Positions 25,371 through 35,658 of a stretch of 64,000 bases of DNA are shown here, piece by piece. The stretch comes from Thermus thermophilus. Lineage in GTDB: Bacteria > Deinococcota > Deinococci > Deinococcales > Thermaceae. The stretch lies in contig NZ_AP025158.1 in NCBI RefSeq assembly GCF_019974155.1, positions 1,178,001 to 1,242,000 of the forward strand, in the 5' to 3' direction. Below the pieces are notes generated by a model. The model was not told the DNA's origin, did not search any database, and saw only the letters and a list, made by a program, of their open reading frames with translations. Made by a program: the position numbers and the translations under genes. Position 1 is the first letter of the stretch, and each line of letters starts with the position of its first letter.

Positions 25371-25375
25371 AGAAC

Positions 25376-25406
25376 CCCCCCGTGCGGGGCAGGCCCGCAC
25401 GGGGGG
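25376..25406. terminator. Bidirectional terminator between cysS and the fad operon
   Basis: A perfect 13-bp stem, CCCCCCGTGCGGG with CCCGCACGGGGGG and loop GCAGG, lies between the convergent stops of cysS and the acyl-CoA dehydrogenase gene. Confidence 0.9.
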
Positions 25407-25427
25407 TAAGGCTACCTCACGCGGGCG

Positions 25428-27161
25428 TCAGCGCGGGATGGGGTAGCCCCCGGCCTCCAACACCGCCTCCGCCGCCTGGCGGCGCAGGGCCACGAGGTCC
25501 AAGGGCTCGCGCTTGGTGAGCCTGCGGGCGGCGGAGTAGACCACCCGGGCCTCGTCCCCTTCCACGAGGCGGGGCAGGACGGAAAGCGCCCCCGCCTGGG
25601 CCCGGTCCAGGGCCTGGGCCAGGTAGATGCGGGCGAGGACTTCGGCGAGCCCGCCAAGCCGCCTGGCCCGGAGGAGGGCGCTTTCCGCGGCGTAGGCGTC
25701 AATGAGGATGTCGGCCACCGCCCCCAGCACCTCCTGCTCCTCCTCCACCCCCTGGCCGTACTTCTGCACGGCGAGCCCGGCCACCATGAGGGCGAGCTTC
25801 TTCAGGTTTTGGACCTGGTGGAGCTCGAGGTCCTCGGGCTCCTCAAAGCTCGGCTCCAGAAGCTCCTTTTGAAGCCGGCTGGCCGCCTGCAGGAGGGGGA
25901 GCTGGCCCTTCAGGGCCCGGCGGAGGAGCATGCCCGGGATGAGGAGGCGGTTGATCTCGTTGGTGCCCTCAAAGATGCGGTTGATGCGGGCGTCGCGGTA
26001 GGCCCTTTCAATGGGGTACTCCTGGGAGTAGCCGTAGCCCCCGTGGATCTGCACCCCCTCGTCCACCACGTAGTCCAGCACCTCGGAGCCCAGCACCTTG
26101 ATGATGCTGGCCTCCACGGCGTACTCCTCAATGCCCGCCATCACCGCCTCGGGGCCCTTCTTCCCCGCGAGGGCCTCGTCAATGAGGCCCACGGTGCGGT
26201 AGACGGCGCTCTCGGCGGCGTAGATGCGGCTCGCCATCTCGCCGAGCTTCTGCTGGATGAGGCCGAAGCGGCCGATGGGGCGGCCGAACTGCACCCGCTG
26301 GTTGGCGTACTGGGCGGAAAGCTCCAGGGCCCGCTTCGCCCCGCCCACGGCCCCCGCCCCGAGCTTGTAGCGGCCCACGTTGAGGACGTTGAAGGCGATC
26401 TTGTGCCCCTTGCCCACCTCCCCGAGGACGTTCTCCACGGGCACCTTGACGTCCTCCAGGATCACCTGGCGGGTGCTGGAGGCCTTGATGCCCATCTTCT
26501 TCTCCTCGGGGCCGAAGGAGAGGCCGGGGGTGCCCCGCTCCACCAGGAAGGCGGTGAAGTGCTCCCCGTCCACCTTGGCGAAGACGGTGAAGAGGTGGGC
26601 GAAGCCCGCGTTGGAGATCCACTGTTTGACCCCATTCAGGATGTAGTACTTGCCGTCCTCAGAAAGCGTGGCCCGGGTCTTGGCGGCGAGGGCGTCGGAA
26701 CCCGAGCCCGGCTCCGTGAGGCAGTAGGCGGCGATCCACTCGCCGCTTGCGAGCTTGGGGAGGTACTTCCGCTTCTGCTCTTCCGTGCCGAAGTAGACGA
26801 GGGGCAGGGTGCCGATGGAGGTGTGGGCGCCGTAGGTGACGGAGAAGCCCCCGCTTCCCGAAAGCTCCTCGGCCACCACGGTGGAGATCACCTTGGGCAG
26901 GTCCAGGCCGCCGTACTCCTCAGGGACGTCAATGGCAAGAAGCCCGAGCTCCCCCGCCTTGCGCATCAGGGGCACGTTGAGCTCAAGCTCCCCGTGCTCC
27001 ATGCGCTCCAGAAGGGGAAGCACCTCCCGCTCCACGAAGGTGCGGGTGGTGCGGGCGATCTCCTTGACGCTCTCGTCAAAGTCCTCGGGGGTGTAGACCC
27101 GCTCCGGGACCTCAAGAAGCCAGCCGCCGCCTTTTTGCCAAAGCTTCTTCTCCTCGGTCAT
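25428..27161 (-). CDS. Acyl-CoA dehydrogenase, FadE/VLCAD type
   Basis: The 577-residue flavoenzyme introduces the first double bond in beta-oxidation. The core dehydrogenase (about 1-400) shows PEEYGGLDLPKVISTVVAEE, AYCLTEPGSGSDALAAKT (acyl-CoA dehydrogenase signature 1), WISNAGFAHLFTVFAK, VQIHGGYGYSQEYPIER and the catalytic-glutamate region RIFEGTNEINRLL. The extra C-terminal domain of about 170 residues is typical of VLCAD/ACAD9-like enzymes. It is the last gene of a three-gene operon with a thiolase and a FadN-type protein; gaps are 10-11 bases. Electron acceptor genes are not adjacent. Confidence 0.92.
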   Translation of the reverse strand: MTEEKKLWQKGGGWLLEVPERVYTPEDFDESVKEIARTTRTFVEREVLPLLERMEHGELELNVPLMRKAGELGLLAIDVPEEYGGLDLPKVISTVVAEELSGSGGFSVTYGAHTSIGTLPLVYFGTEEQKRKYLPKLASGEWIAAYCLTEPGSGSDALAAKTRATLSEDGKYYILNGVKQWISNAGFAHLFTVFAKVDGEHFTAFLVERGTPGLSFGPEEKKMGIKASSTRQVILEDVKVPVENVLGEVGKGHKIAFNVLNVGRYKLGAGAVGGAKRALELSAQYANQRVQFGRPIGRFGLIQQKLGEMASRIYAAESAVYRTVGLIDEALAGKKGPEAVMAGIEEYAVEASIIKVLGSEVLDYVVDEGVQIHGGYGYSQEYPIERAYRDARINRIFEGTNEINRLLIPGMLLRRALKGQLPLLQAASRLQKELLEPSFEEPEDLELHQVQNLKKLALMVAGLAVQKYGQGVEEEQEVLGAVADILIDAYAAESALLRARRLGGLAEVLARIYLAQALDRAQAGALSVLPRLVEGDEARVVYSAARRLTKREPLDLVALRRQAAEAVLEAGGYPIPR

Positions 27162-27172
27162 GGTCCTCCTCC

Positions 27173-28366
27173 TTAGGCCGGATAAACCTCAAACACGCCC
27201 GCGGCGCCCATGCCGCCGCCGATGCACATGGTGACGAGGCCGTACCCCCCGCCCCTCCGGGCAAGCTCGCTCAGGAGCTGGGCGGTGAGCTTGGCCCCCG
27301 TGGCCCCCAGGGGGTGGCCCAAGGCGATGGCCCCGCCGTTGACGTTCGTCTTCTCCTCGGGCATCTCCAGGGCCCGCATCACCGCCAGGACCTGGGCGGC
27401 GAAGGCCTCGTTGAACTCAATGAGGGCGATCTGGTCCAGGGTGAGGCCCGCCCGCTTCAGGGCCTTGGGCACCGCCTTCACCGGGCCGATCCCCATCACG
27501 TCGGGCTCCACCCCGGCCACGGCGAAGCTCACGAAGCGGGCGAGGGGCTTGAGGCCTAAGGCCTCCGCCTTCTCCCGGCTCATGACCACCACCGCCGCCG
27601 CCCCGTCGGAGTAGGGGCTGGAGTTGCCCGCGGTCACGGTGCCGTTCTTCTTAAAGGCGGGGCGGAGCTTGGCCAAAGCCTCCAAGGAGGTGTCGGGGCG
27701 GACCGTCTCGTCCCGATCAAAGAGGACCTCCTCCACCTCCTTCTTGGTCCCCCGGTAGGTCACCTTGGGCACCCGGATGGGGACCACTTCAGGGAAGCGC
27801 CCCTCGGCCCAGGCCTGGGCCGCCTTCTGGTGGCTCCTCAAAGCCCACCGGTCCTGGTCCTCGCGGCTTATGCCGAAGCGCTCCGCCACCCTTTCGGCGG
27901 TGAGGCCCATGCCGATGTAGGTGGAGTAGGTCTCGGGGCTCCACTCCGTGGGGGTGAGGTCGGGGTGGAGCCGGGTGTGGAAGCCCGACATGGGCACCTG
28001 GCTCATCATCTCCACCCCACCCGCCAAGACGGCGTCCGCCATCCCCGTCATCACCGCCTGGGCGGCCATGGCGACCGTCTGAAGGCCGCTGGAGCAGAAG
28101 CGGTTGATGGTGGCCCCCGCCACCTCCACGGGGAAGCCCGCCCGAAGGAGGGCCAGGCGGGCGATGTTCAGCCCTTGGGCCGCCTCGGGCATGGCGCACC
28201 CCCAGAGGACGTCCTCAAGCTCCTTGGGGTCCAGGCCCACCCGCTCCACCGCGGCCCGCATCACCTGGGCGGAGAGGTCCACGGGGTGCAAGGTGGCCAA
28301 GGCCCCGTTCTTCTTGCCCCGGGCCACGGGGCTCCGCACTGCGCTTACGATGACCGCTTCCCGCAT
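27173..28366 (-). CDS. Acetyl-CoA acyltransferase (thiolase)
   Basis: This enzyme performs the thiolytic cleavage step of beta-oxidation. The 397-residue protein has the nucleophilic cysteine in [19 protein letters not shown] near residue 90, the histidine in [16 protein letters not shown] and the second cysteine in [15 protein letters not shown]. By neighbourhood it should act as a degradative 3-ketoacyl-CoA thiolase (FadA), though thiolase sequences alone do not exclude acetoacetyl-CoA synthesis. It lies ten bases downstream of the FadN-type gene and has its own Shine-Dalgarno. Confidence 0.93.
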   Translation of the reverse strand: MREAVIVSAVRSPVARGKKNGALATLHPVDLSAQVMRAAVERVGLDPKELEDVLWGCAMPEAAQGLNIARLALLRAGFPVEVAGATINRFCSSGLQTVAMAAQAVMTGMADAVLAGGVEMMSQVPMSGFHTRLHPDLTPTEWSPETYSTYIGMGLTAERVAERFGISREDQDRWALRSHQKAAQAWAEGRFPEVVPIRVPKVTYRGTKKEVEEVLFDRDETVRPDTSLEALAKLRPAFKKNGTVTAGNSSPYSDGAAAVVVMSREKAEALGLKPLARFVSFAVAGVEPDVMGIGPVKAVPKALKRAGLTLDQIALIEFNEAFAAQVLAVMRALEMPEEKTNVNGGAIALGHPLGATGAKLTAQLLSELARRGGGYGLVTMCIGGGMGAAGVFEVYPA

Positions 28367-28376
28367 CTTCTCCCCC

Positions 28377-30668
28377 TCAGTTCCTAAGCGGCTTGCCCGT
28401 CTTCAAGGTGTAGGCGATGCGCTCCTGGGTCTTCCGGGTGCCGAGGAGCTTCAAGAAGGCCTCGCGCTCCAGGTCCAGAAGGTCCCACTCGGAGACCTCC
28501 CGCGCCGGGCCTTCCCCGCCGGAGAGGACGTAGGCGATCTCCAGGCCGATTCTCACGTCGTGGTCCGTGATCTCCCCCGCCTCGCGGAAAGCCCAGACGG
28601 CGTAGCGGAGGTTGCCCAAGGCCTCGCTCCCCAAGACCCGGATCCTCGGGGGCAGGGGCGGGCGGTAGTCGGGGGCGAGCTCCAAAACCCGCCGCTTGGC
28701 GTCGGCGATGAGGAAATCCCGGTTCATGCTGATCCCGTCCCCGTCCCGGAGGAAGCCCATCTTGCGGGCCTCGAGGGCGCTCGTGGAGGTCCTGGCCATG
28801 GCGATGAGGTTAAAGGCCCGCTTCACCGCCTCAAAGGGGTCGGCCTCCTCGTAGGGGGCAAGCTCCTGGGTGAAGCGGAGGAGCATCTCCTTGGTGCCGC
28901 CCCCCGCGGGCAGAAGCCCCACCCCGGCCTCCACCAGGCCCATGTAAAGCTCGGCGTGGGCCTGGACCCGGTCGGCGTGCAGGGTGAACTCCGCCCCGCC
29001 CCCCAGGGTGAGGCCGAAGGGGGCCACGACCACGGGGAAGGGGCTATAGCGGAGGGACATGGAGGCCTTCTGGAACTGGCGCACGGCCAGGGCAAGCTCG
29101 TCCCAGTCCCCCTCCTGGGCCAGGGAGAGGATGAGGGCCAGGTTGGCCCCGGCGGAGAAGGCCCTCGGGTCCTCGTTGCCGATGACGAGGCCCAGGTAGC
29201 CCTTCTCCTCCACATACTCCAGGCTCTTCTGGAGCATGCGGATGACCCCCTCCCCAATGGCGTTCATCTTGGTGCGGAACTCCAAAAGGGCCACCCCATC
29301 CCCCAGGTCCAGAAGGGCCGCCTCCTTGCCCTCCAGGAGGACCTTGCCCTCGGACTTGAGGGCCTTTAGGGAGAGGACGCCCTCCCGCTTGGGCAAGGGG
29401 TGGTAGGCCCCGTCAAACCCCAGGTAGGCGCCGTCCTTGTAGAAGGTGCCCTGGGCCTTCCTAAGGAGCCCGGGAACCTCCAAGCCGTGCTCGGCGAAAA
29501 GGGCCTCCACCCGGGAAAGCCCCACGGCGTCCATGTTCTTGAAGGGGCCTTCCTCCCAAGCGAAGCCCCACTCCAGGGCCTGGTCCACGGAGACGAGGTC
29601 GTAGGCGATCTCCGGAGCCTTCTCCAGGGTGTAGTGGGCGGTCTTGGCGAAAAGCTCCCGGAGGAAGGCCCCGTACTTGCCGGGAAGGTCCAAGGCCTTG
29701 GCGAGGCGCTCCCTCAGGGGAAGGTCCCGGAGGGCGCGAAGCTCGGGAAGCTCCAGCTTGGTCCGGGGGACGTACTCCAGGGTCCGGTAGTCCAGGGTGT
29801 AGATCTCCCCGTTCACCCGCTTGTAGAACCCGGCCCCCGCCTTCTCCCCTAAGCGGCCCTCCTCCACGAGCCGGTGGACCCACTCGGGCAGGGCGAAGTC
29901 CTCCCCGGTGGCCTGGGCGAGCTCCTCGGTCACGAGCTTCAGCACGTCCAGGCCCGTGAGGTCGGCGGTGCGGAAGGTGGCGGAGTTGGGGCGGCCGAGG
30001 AGGGGCCCGGTGAGGGCGTCCACCTCGTCAATGGTGAGGCCGTGCTTCTCCATGAGGCGCACGGCCTGCACCATCCCGTAGACCCCGAGGCGGTTGGCGA
30101 TGAAGCCGGGGGAGTCCTTGGCGAGAACGGTGCCCTTGCCGAGGATCCTCTCCCCAAAGCGGCGGATTTCCTCCAGGACCTTGGGGTCGGTCTCCGGGGT
30201 GGGGATGAGCTCCAGGAGGTGGAGGTAGCGGGGCGGGTTGAAGAAGTGGGTGCCCAGGAAGCGCCGGCGGAAGCCCTCGGAGCGCCCCTCCAGAAGCACC
30301 CTCATGGGGATGCCGCTCGTGTTGGAGCTAATGATGGCGGTGGGCTTCAGGAGGCCTTCCAGGCGGGCGTAGAGGGCCTGCTTGGGCTCGGGCTTCTCAA
30401 TGATGGCCTCCACCACCCAGTCGCAGTCCTTGAGCTTCTCCAGGTCGTCCTCGGTGTTGCCGATCTCAATGTACCGGGCCCGCTCGGGGTCCATGAAGGC
30501 CGCGGGCTTGGCCTTGAGGGCGCGCTCCAGGCCCCGCTTGGCGTACTCGTTGCGGTCCTCCTTCCCGGGGATGTCCAAGAGCACCACCGGGACCCCGGCG
30601 CTCGCCACCAGGGCAGCGATCCCGCTTCCCATGGTCCCCGCGCCCACCACGCCTACCTTCTTGATCAT
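28377..30668 (-). CDS. fadN: FadN-type 3-hydroxyacyl-CoA dehydrogenase / enoyl-CoA hydratase
   Basis: The 763-residue protein joins the two middle steps of beta-oxidation. The NAD domain is N-terminal ([59 protein letters not shown]). The hydratase lies at about 420-660, with [10 protein letters not shown] and the catalytic glutamates in [12 protein letters not shown] and [16 protein letters not shown]. This order is the reverse of E. coli FadB and matches B. subtilis FadN. I chose ATG 30668 because AAGGAGG lies just upstream; an ATG at 30692 would precede the Shine-Dalgarno. It is first in the operon behind a strong promoter. Confidence 0.9.
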   Translation of the reverse strand: MIKKVGVVGAGTMGSGIAALVASAGVPVVLLDIPGKEDRNEYAKRGLERALKAKPAAFMDPERARYIEIGNTEDDLEKLKDCDWVVEAIIEKPEPKQALYARLEGLLKPTAIISSNTSGIPMRVLLEGRSEGFRRRFLGTHFFNPPRYLHLLELIPTPETDPKVLEEIRRFGERILGKGTVLAKDSPGFIANRLGVYGMVQAVRLMEKHGLTIDEVDALTGPLLGRPNSATFRTADLTGLDVLKLVTEELAQATGEDFALPEWVHRLVEEGRLGEKAGAGFYKRVNGEIYTLDYRTLEYVPRTKLELPELRALRDLPLRERLAKALDLPGKYGAFLRELFAKTAHYTLEKAPEIAYDLVSVDQALEWGFAWEEGPFKNMDAVGLSRVEALFAEHGLEVPGLLRKAQGTFYKDGAYLGFDGAYHPLPKREGVLSLKALKSEGKVLLEGKEAALLDLGDGVALLEFRTKMNAIGEGVIRMLQKSLEYVEEKGYLGLVIGNEDPRAFSAGANLALILSLAQEGDWDELALAVRQFQKASMSLRYSPFPVVVAPFGLTLGGGAEFTLHADRVQAHAELYMGLVEAGVGLLPAGGGTKEMLLRFTQELAPYEEADPFEAVKRAFNLIAMARTSTSALEARKMGFLRDGDGISMNRDFLIADAKRRVLELAPDYRPPLPPRIRVLGSEALGNLRYAVWAFREAGEITDHDVRIGLEIAYVLSGGEGPAREVSEWDLLDLEREAFLKLLGTRKTQERIAYTLKTGKPLRN

Positions 30669-30692
30669 GGCCACCTCCTTATACTGAGTCAA

Positions 30693-30721
30693 AGTTTAAC
30701 CTTCCGTTCCCCGCCTGTCAA
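30693..30721 (-). promoter_or_regulatory. Promoter of the beta-oxidation operon
   Basis: Minus strand: -35 TTGACA (30716-30721), 17 bases, -10 TAAACT (30693-30698), followed by AAGGAGG and the ATG. It is one of the best consensus promoters in the window. I looked for a TetR-type palindrome over it but saw only a partial TTGAC repeat, not enough to call an operator. Confidence 0.85.
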
Positions 30722-30752
30722 AGGGGACGGGCGTTTTCCTTAGGTCTTAAGC

Positions 30753-30781
30753 TTGACAGCCCCCCCGGAGCCGCTTAAGAT
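30753..30781 (+). promoter_or_regulatory. Promoter of the outer-membrane protein gene
   Basis: Plus strand: TTGACA (30753-30758), 17 bases, TAAGAT (30776-30781), with the ATG nine bases on. It is divergent from the fadN promoter, about 30 bp apart. Confidence 0.75.
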
Positions 30782-30790
30782 AAAGCCGCT

Positions 30791-32134
30791 ATGAAAAGAG
30801 CTTTTGTATGGCTCACCGCCGCACTTTTTAGCCTTGGCCTGGCCCAGGGGGTGCGGAGCCTGGGCATGGGTGGAGTAGCCCTCCCCGGCCCCGCCTCCCT
30901 CTGGGCCAACCCCGCCTACGCCGTCTTTCCCAAGACCTGGGACCGGGGAGGCTGGCCCCTTCCCCTTGGCCTCTTGCGCCTCCTCCCCCTCTTCCCCGAC
31001 ACCAGCCCCTTCACCTACTTCACCGACCCCGAGGCCTTCCGCAGGGGGTTTGACCTCCTGAGCTTTTACGATCAGGTGGCCCACCTGGACAGCTTCCTCC
31101 TGAACCCCGCCCGAAGCCCCGACGAGGTGGTGTTTCGGGTACGGGCCGATGGGATCTCCATCACGGATGGCTCGGGAAGGAACCTGGTGCCCTCCTTCCA
31201 GGTAGGGGCCTCCCCGGAAAACCCCAAGGCCCTGGTCCCGCAACCCCTCTTCTCCCTCTCCCTTGACCTCGGCCCCGGCACCTACCTGAGCCTCGGCCCC
31301 TTCTATGGGGTCCAGGGGGTACGGGTGAGCCCAAGCCCCGAGCTCGCCCGGGCCTTGGCGGAAGGGAAGCCGGACGCCTGCAAGGCCGACCCCTCCCCTT
31401 GCGTCCTCGAGGCCTCGGGCGCCTTGAGCAGCGGGCTAAGCCTCGCCCTCGGCTTCGCCACCCCCCTGCCCGAGATCCCCGGCCTCGGGAAGGTCTACCT
31501 GGGGATGAGGGGAGAGGGCTTTTACGGCCTGGCCTACGCAGAGGCCAACGCCAAGGCCCGCCCCACCTTTGACGGGAACGGGAATCTGAGCGGAACGAGC
31601 TACGAATACCGCTACTTCCTCAGCTACCCCGGTTTCCTGGAAGACACCCTAGGCCAGGGAGGAGGCGGCGGGGGCTTTGGCCTAAGGGGGGACGTGGGCG
31701 TGGCCTTGGACGGAGGGGAGTGGGCCTTGGGCCTGGGGGTGCGGAACCTCCTGGGCTTCGCCCGCTGGAGCGGGGTGGAGGTTTCGGGAACGGAAAGCGG
31801 AGAAACCCGGACCCCCACCACCAAGGAAAGCGCCTTCGCCGCCCCCGAGGTCTTCCTGAACGGGGCCTACCGCCTCCCCCTGGAGGTGGGAAGCCTCCTC
31901 TTGGCCGCGGACGCCCGCTTCGGTAGCACAGCCCCCGCCTTCCACCTAGGGGTAGAGTACGGCCTCGGACCCTTGGCCCTAAGGACCGGGATCGGCCTGG
32001 AAGGAGGGGTCCGCTTCGGCTTGGGGGCGGGCCTGAACCTGGAAGCCCTGGCCCTGGACCTGGCCCTCACCACCCACGAGGCCCCCTTGGTGGGCGGCCC
32101 GGTCTACGGCCTGGCCCTGGCGGTGAGCTTCTAG
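30791..32134 (+). CDS. Outer-membrane beta-barrel protein
   Basis: The 447-residue protein has a signal peptide (MKRAFVWLTAALFSLGLAQG), then LGMGGVALPGPASLWANPA, the start typical of PorV/UPF0164 and FadL-like barrels. Alternating hydrophobic strands rich in glycine and aromatic residues follow, and the C-terminal residue is phenylalanine, as in outer-membrane proteins. Two cysteines (CKADPSPC near 195-205) may form a loop disulfide. A FadL-like role in fatty-acid uptake is tempting because the beta-oxidation operon is divergent, but the sequence does not show it. The ATG is chosen for the signal peptide and promoter distance. Confidence 0.7.
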   Translation: MKRAFVWLTAALFSLGLAQGVRSLGMGGVALPGPASLWANPAYAVFPKTWDRGGWPLPLGLLRLLPLFPDTSPFTYFTDPEAFRRGFDLLSFYDQVAHLDSFLLNPARSPDEVVFRVRADGISITDGSGRNLVPSFQVGASPENPKALVPQPLFSLSLDLGPGTYLSLGPFYGVQGVRVSPSPELARALAEGKPDACKADPSPCVLEASGALSSGLSLALGFATPLPEIPGLGKVYLGMRGEGFYGLAYAEANAKARPTFDGNGNLSGTSYEYRYFLSYPGFLEDTLGQGGGGGGFGLRGDVGVALDGGEWALGLGVRNLLGFARWSGVEVSGTESGETRTPTTKESAFAAPEVFLNGAYRLPLEVGSLLLAADARFGSTAPAFHLGVEYGLGPLALRTGIGLEGGVRFGLGAGLNLEALALDLALTTHEAPLVGGPVYGLALAVSF

Positions 32135-32146
32135 TGGAGGTGATCT

Positions 32147-32698
32147 GTGCGGCGCACTCTTTTTCTGGCAAGTCTGGCTCTCATCCTCGCGGCCTGTAGC
32201 GGCCACACGGTCCACCGGGTGGAGGTGGACCTCTTGAGCTTCGTCCCCGAGACGAACCGCACGGGCAACCTGGACCTCGCCCAGGCCGAGGTGCGCGTGC
32301 CCGACGACCCAGCCGGGCAGGAAATCCTTCTGCACGGGGCGGAGGCTCTAGAAGATGGCCGCATCGCCCTGCGGGTCACCCTGCGGAACACGGGCACCCT
32401 CCCCACGGACCTCACCCTCGAGGTCCGGGCAGGCCCCCAGGGGGACACGGACCTCTACGACGACAATGGGGGCGATTTCGTGGTGAAGAGCTCCTCCCTA
32501 AGCCTGGCCCCCGGGGAAAGCGGCCCCCTGGAGGCCGAGGTGAGCGTCCAGCCCGGTAGCCCCCTTTACGACCTCATCAAGGGGGGTGCCTTCCGCCTGG
32601 GAGCCCGGGTGCAAATAAGGAGTGGCGACAGGGTGGAATACACCCTGGAACAAGCCGAGGTGGTCCTCCGCCTCCGGCTTTTTAAGCTCATCCCCTAG
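32147..32698 (+). CDS. Putative lipoprotein
   Basis: The 183-residue protein has a short lipoprotein signal (MRRTLFLASLALILAACSG) with the lipobox LAAC. The rest is a beta-rich domain with ARND-like spacing (ALRVTLRNTGTLPTDLTLEV), perhaps an immunoglobulin-like or LEA-type fold; I do not recognise the family. It starts at GTG with a very strong Shine-Dalgarno, GGAGGTGATC, and follows the outer-membrane protein by 12 bases, so the two are cotranscribed. Its stop shares the tetranucleotide CTAG with the convergent mfd stop. Confidence 0.7.
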   Translation: MRRTLFLASLALILAACSGHTVHRVEVDLLSFVPETNRTGNLDLAQAEVRVPDDPAGQEILLHGAEALEDGRIALRVTLRNTGTLPTDLTLEVRAGPQGDTDLYDDNGGDFVVKSSSLSLAPGESGPLEAEVSVQPGSPLYDLIKGGAFRLGARVQIRSGDRVEYTLEQAEVVLRLRLFKLIP

Positions 32699-35631
32699 CG
32701 GTCGGCGAAGAGGTAAAGGGCTTCCATCAGGGCCTCGGGGTAGTCCCGGGGCCTTAAGCCCTTCTTCTCCAGGCGGAACCCGGGCGGGTACTGGGTAAGC
32801 TCCACCCGGTAGGGAAGCCCTTTGAGGCCGCGGGCGTCGTAGTCCAGGGGGTAGCGGGGGAAGACCACCTCCAGGTGGGTGAGGCCCTCCGTGATGGACA
32901 CCACCCCCTTCCTCTCCGCCACCAGGCGGAGCCGGGCGAGGGCCACGAAGTTCTCCGCCTCCTCAGGGAGAGGCCCGTAGCGCGCTTTGAGCTCCCGCAC
33001 CAGGCGGGAAAGCTCGGCGAGGCTTTTCGCCTCGGCGAAGCGGCTGTAGTAGCGGCTCCTGGCCTCGAGGCTCGGCACGTACTCCGCGGGCAGCCGGGCG
33101 GAGAGGGCGAGGTCCACCGTCACGTGCCTCCGCTCCTCCTTGACCTCCCCCTTGAGCTTGCGGATGGCCTCTTCCAGAAGCTCGGTGTAGACCTCGAGGG
33201 AAAGCGCCCGGATGTGCCCGTGCTGCTCCGGTCCCAAAAGGTTCCCCACGCCCCGGATCTCCATGTCCCTTTCGGCCAGGAGGTGGCCCGAGCCCAGGTC
33301 GGAGAGGTCGGCGATGGCGGCGAGGCGCTTCTCCGCGGCCTCGGTGAGGCGAGGCGGGTGGAAGAGGTAGGCGTAGGCCTCCTCCTCCCTCCGTCCCACC
33401 CGGCCCCGGAGTTGGTACAAGGTGGCGAGGCCCAGGCGGTCCGCCCGCTCAATGAGGATGGTGTTGGCCTCGGGCACGTCCAGGCCCGCCTCAATGATGG
33501 TGGTGGCGAGGAGGACGTCGTACGCCCCTTCGGCGAAGAGGAGCATGGTCTCCTCAATGAGGCTTTCGGGCATCTGGCCGTGGACCACCCCGATGCGGGC
33601 CTCGGGGACGAGCCCTTCCAGAAAGCGCCGCCTGGCCTCTATGGAGGCCACCCGGTCGTGGACGTAGAAGACCTTGCCCCCACGCTCCAGCTCAAAGAGG
33701 ATGGCCTCCCGCACCAAGAGGGGGTCAAAGGGGGCGAGGAAGGTCTTGATGGGCTTGCGCCCCGGGGGCGGGGTCTGGATGCTGGACAGGTCTTTGAGGC
33801 CCACCAGGGCGGAGTAGAGGGTTCGGGGGATGGGGGTGGCGGAGAGGTAGAGGGTGTCCACCTCCGCCTTGAGCTCCCGGATCCGCTCCTTCTGGGCCAC
33901 GCCGAAGCGGTGCTCCTCGTCCACGATGAGGAGGCCGAGGTCCCTGAAGCGCACGTCCTCCTGGAGGAGGCGGTGGGTGCCGATGACGATGTCCACCGTG
34001 CCCTCGGCGAGGCCTTTTAGGATGGCCTCCTCCTCCTTGGGCGGGGTGAAGCGGGAGAGGACCGCCACCCTCACGGGAAGCCCCTGGAAGCGCTCCCTAA
34101 AGGTCTTCCCGTGCTGCTCGGCGAGGAGGGTGGTGGGCACGAGGAAGGCCACCTGGGCCCCGTGCCCCACCACCCGGTGGGCGGCCCTCAGGGCCACCTC
34201 CGTCTTGCCGAAGCCCACGTCCCCCGAGACCAGGCGGTCCATGGGGTGGGGGCTTTCCAGGTCGCGGAGGACCTCCTCCAGGGCCCGCTTCTGGTCGGGG
34301 GTGAGCTCGTAGGGAAACCCCTTCTCCACCAGAGGGTCCCACTCGGGCAAGGGGGGAAAGGCCCGGCCCGGGGTGGCCTTGCGCTTGGCCTGAAGGACGA
34401 GGAGGCGCCCGGCGAGCTCCTCCACGTCCTTCCTGGCCTTCTCCTTGGCCCGCTGCCACTCCCCCTTGCCCAGGGAGGAGAGCTCCGGGGGGTCGTCCGT
34501 GGTCCCGGGGTGGCGCTTGAGGAGGGGAAGCTGCTCCACGGGGAGGTAGAGCTTCCCTTCCCCCTTGTAGCGCAGGACCAGGTAGTCCCGCTTGACCCCC
34601 AGGACCTCCCGGGTCTCGAGGCCCAGGTACTGCCCGACGCCGTGCTCGGGGTGGATGAGGTAGTCCCCCGGGGAAAGGGCCCCGGGGTCGCTGAGCCCCT
34701 CCCCTACCCGGACCCTGGCCCGCACCCCCCCGGTGGCGAAGACCAGGGCCTCGGTGAGGAGGACCCACTCCCCCCACTCCGCCCCGCCCTCAAAGTCCCC
34801 GGGGAGGAGGGCAAGCCGCCCCTTGGGCCCGGGGAATCGGTCTAGAACGAGGGGCGAGAAGGCCTGGAGGCGCCTTTTGAGGTAGTCCAGGGTGCGGGCG
34901 TGGCCCACGAAGAGGTGGACCCGCTTTCCCTCGGCGAGCCAGCGGGCGAGGTCCTTCTCCAGGGCCTTCAGGCTTCCCCGGTAGGGGGGAAGGGGCCTCG
35001 CCCCAAGCTCCAAAGGGGGGAGCTCCACCCCGCCGCCCAGGGCCACCACGGGCCTTCCCGCAAGGAGGGGCCAAAGGGCCTCGGGGGCGAGGGCGGGGGT
35101 GTCCAGGTAGACGGGGCCGGGGAAGTGGAGGACCTTCTTGGAGGTGAAGCCCTCCGCCTTCCCCGGCTTGGGCAGGAGGACGTGGCGCCGCCTTTCCTCC
35201 CCCCTCACCAAAAGCCTTTCCAGCTCGTCCCCGAAGAACTCCAGGCGCACCTCGCCGAGCTCCACCACCTCCCCCAGGACGCGGTAGTCCTCGTCCCGGG
35301 CGTAGCCCAGCCTGAGGAGGCGGGAGAGGAGGGCCTCCCGGGGGTAGGCGCGGCCCACCTCCAGAAGAAGCCGCCAGGCCTCGGGGTCCTCGGGGAAGGG
35401 GCTTAGGGCCTCCTCGTAGGAGAGGACGAAGAGGGCCTTTTCCTCCAGGGCCTCGAGGCCGGGGTTCACGTAGACCTTGGCCCCGAAGGCGGAGAGGTCC
35501 CGGTAGCGCCTAAGCCGCGCCTCGGGGACGAGGAGGAGGGCCGGGGGCGTCTCCTTTGCGAAAAGAAGGGCCGCCACCACCTGCGGAAGGGCCAGGCGGT
35601 GGCCGTGAAGCTTCTCTAGGGCGATCTCCAT
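32695..35631 (-). CDS. mfd: Mfd, transcription-repair coupling factor
   Basis: Mfd pushes stalled RNA polymerase off DNA and recruits UvrA. The 978-residue protein has an N-terminal UvrB-like region (1-300) and the RNA-polymerase-interacting Tudor domain at about 320-370 (PGDYLIHPEHGVGQYLGLET). The RecG-like motor follows, with Walker A VSGDVGFGKTEVALRAA near 472, the DEEH box LLIVDEEHRFGVAQKE near 570, LSATPIPRTLY and QLRGRVGR. The C-terminal TRCF domain comes last. Start ATG 35631 (MEIALEKL) is preferred over 35655. It is 27 bases downstream of degV. Confidence 0.96.
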   Translation of the reverse strand: MEIALEKLHGHRLALPQVVAALLFAKETPPALLLVPEARLRRYRDLSAFGAKVYVNPGLEALEEKALFVLSYEEALSPFPEDPEAWRLLLEVGRAYPREALLSRLLRLGYARDEDYRVLGEVVELGEVRLEFFGDELERLLVRGEERRRHVLLPKPGKAEGFTSKKVLHFPGPVYLDTPALAPEALWPLLAGRPVVALGGGVELPPLELGARPLPPYRGSLKALEKDLARWLAEGKRVHLFVGHARTLDYLKRRLQAFSPLVLDRFPGPKGRLALLPGDFEGGAEWGEWVLLTEALVFATGGVRARVRVGEGLSDPGALSPGDYLIHPEHGVGQYLGLETREVLGVKRDYLVLRYKGEGKLYLPVEQLPLLKRHPGTTDDPPELSSLGKGEWQRAKEKARKDVEELAGRLLVLQAKRKATPGRAFPPLPEWDPLVEKGFPYELTPDQKRALEEVLRDLESPHPMDRLVSGDVGFGKTEVALRAAHRVVGHGAQVAFLVPTTLLAEQHGKTFRERFQGLPVRVAVLSRFTPPKEEEAILKGLAEGTVDIVIGTHRLLQEDVRFRDLGLLIVDEEHRFGVAQKERIRELKAEVDTLYLSATPIPRTLYSALVGLKDLSSIQTPPPGRKPIKTFLAPFDPLLVREAILFELERGGKVFYVHDRVASIEARRRFLEGLVPEARIGVVHGQMPESLIEETMLLFAEGAYDVLLATTIIEAGLDVPEANTILIERADRLGLATLYQLRGRVGRREEEAYAYLFHPPRLTEAAEKRLAAIADLSDLGSGHLLAERDMEIRGVGNLLGPEQHGHIRALSLEVYTELLEEAIRKLKGEVKEERRHVTVDLALSARLPAEYVPSLEARSRYYSRFAEAKSLAELSRLVRELKARYGPLPEEAENFVALARLRLVAERKGVVSITEGLTHLEVVFPRYPLDYDARGLKGLPYRVELTQYPPGFRLEKKGLRPRDYPEALMEALYLFADR

Positions 35632-35658
35632 GCCGCCACGGCCCCGAAGGGCCAAGGG

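Noticed and set aside
28104-29369. A 421-codon plus-strand frame over the fadN-type gene
   Set aside because: Antisense of a clearly functional fusion enzyme; no start signal or recognisable domain.
30668-30753. A TetR-type (PfmR/FadR-like) operator in the fad promoter region
   Set aside because: Only separated TTGAC-like half-sites are present and no convincing palindrome overlaps the promoter.
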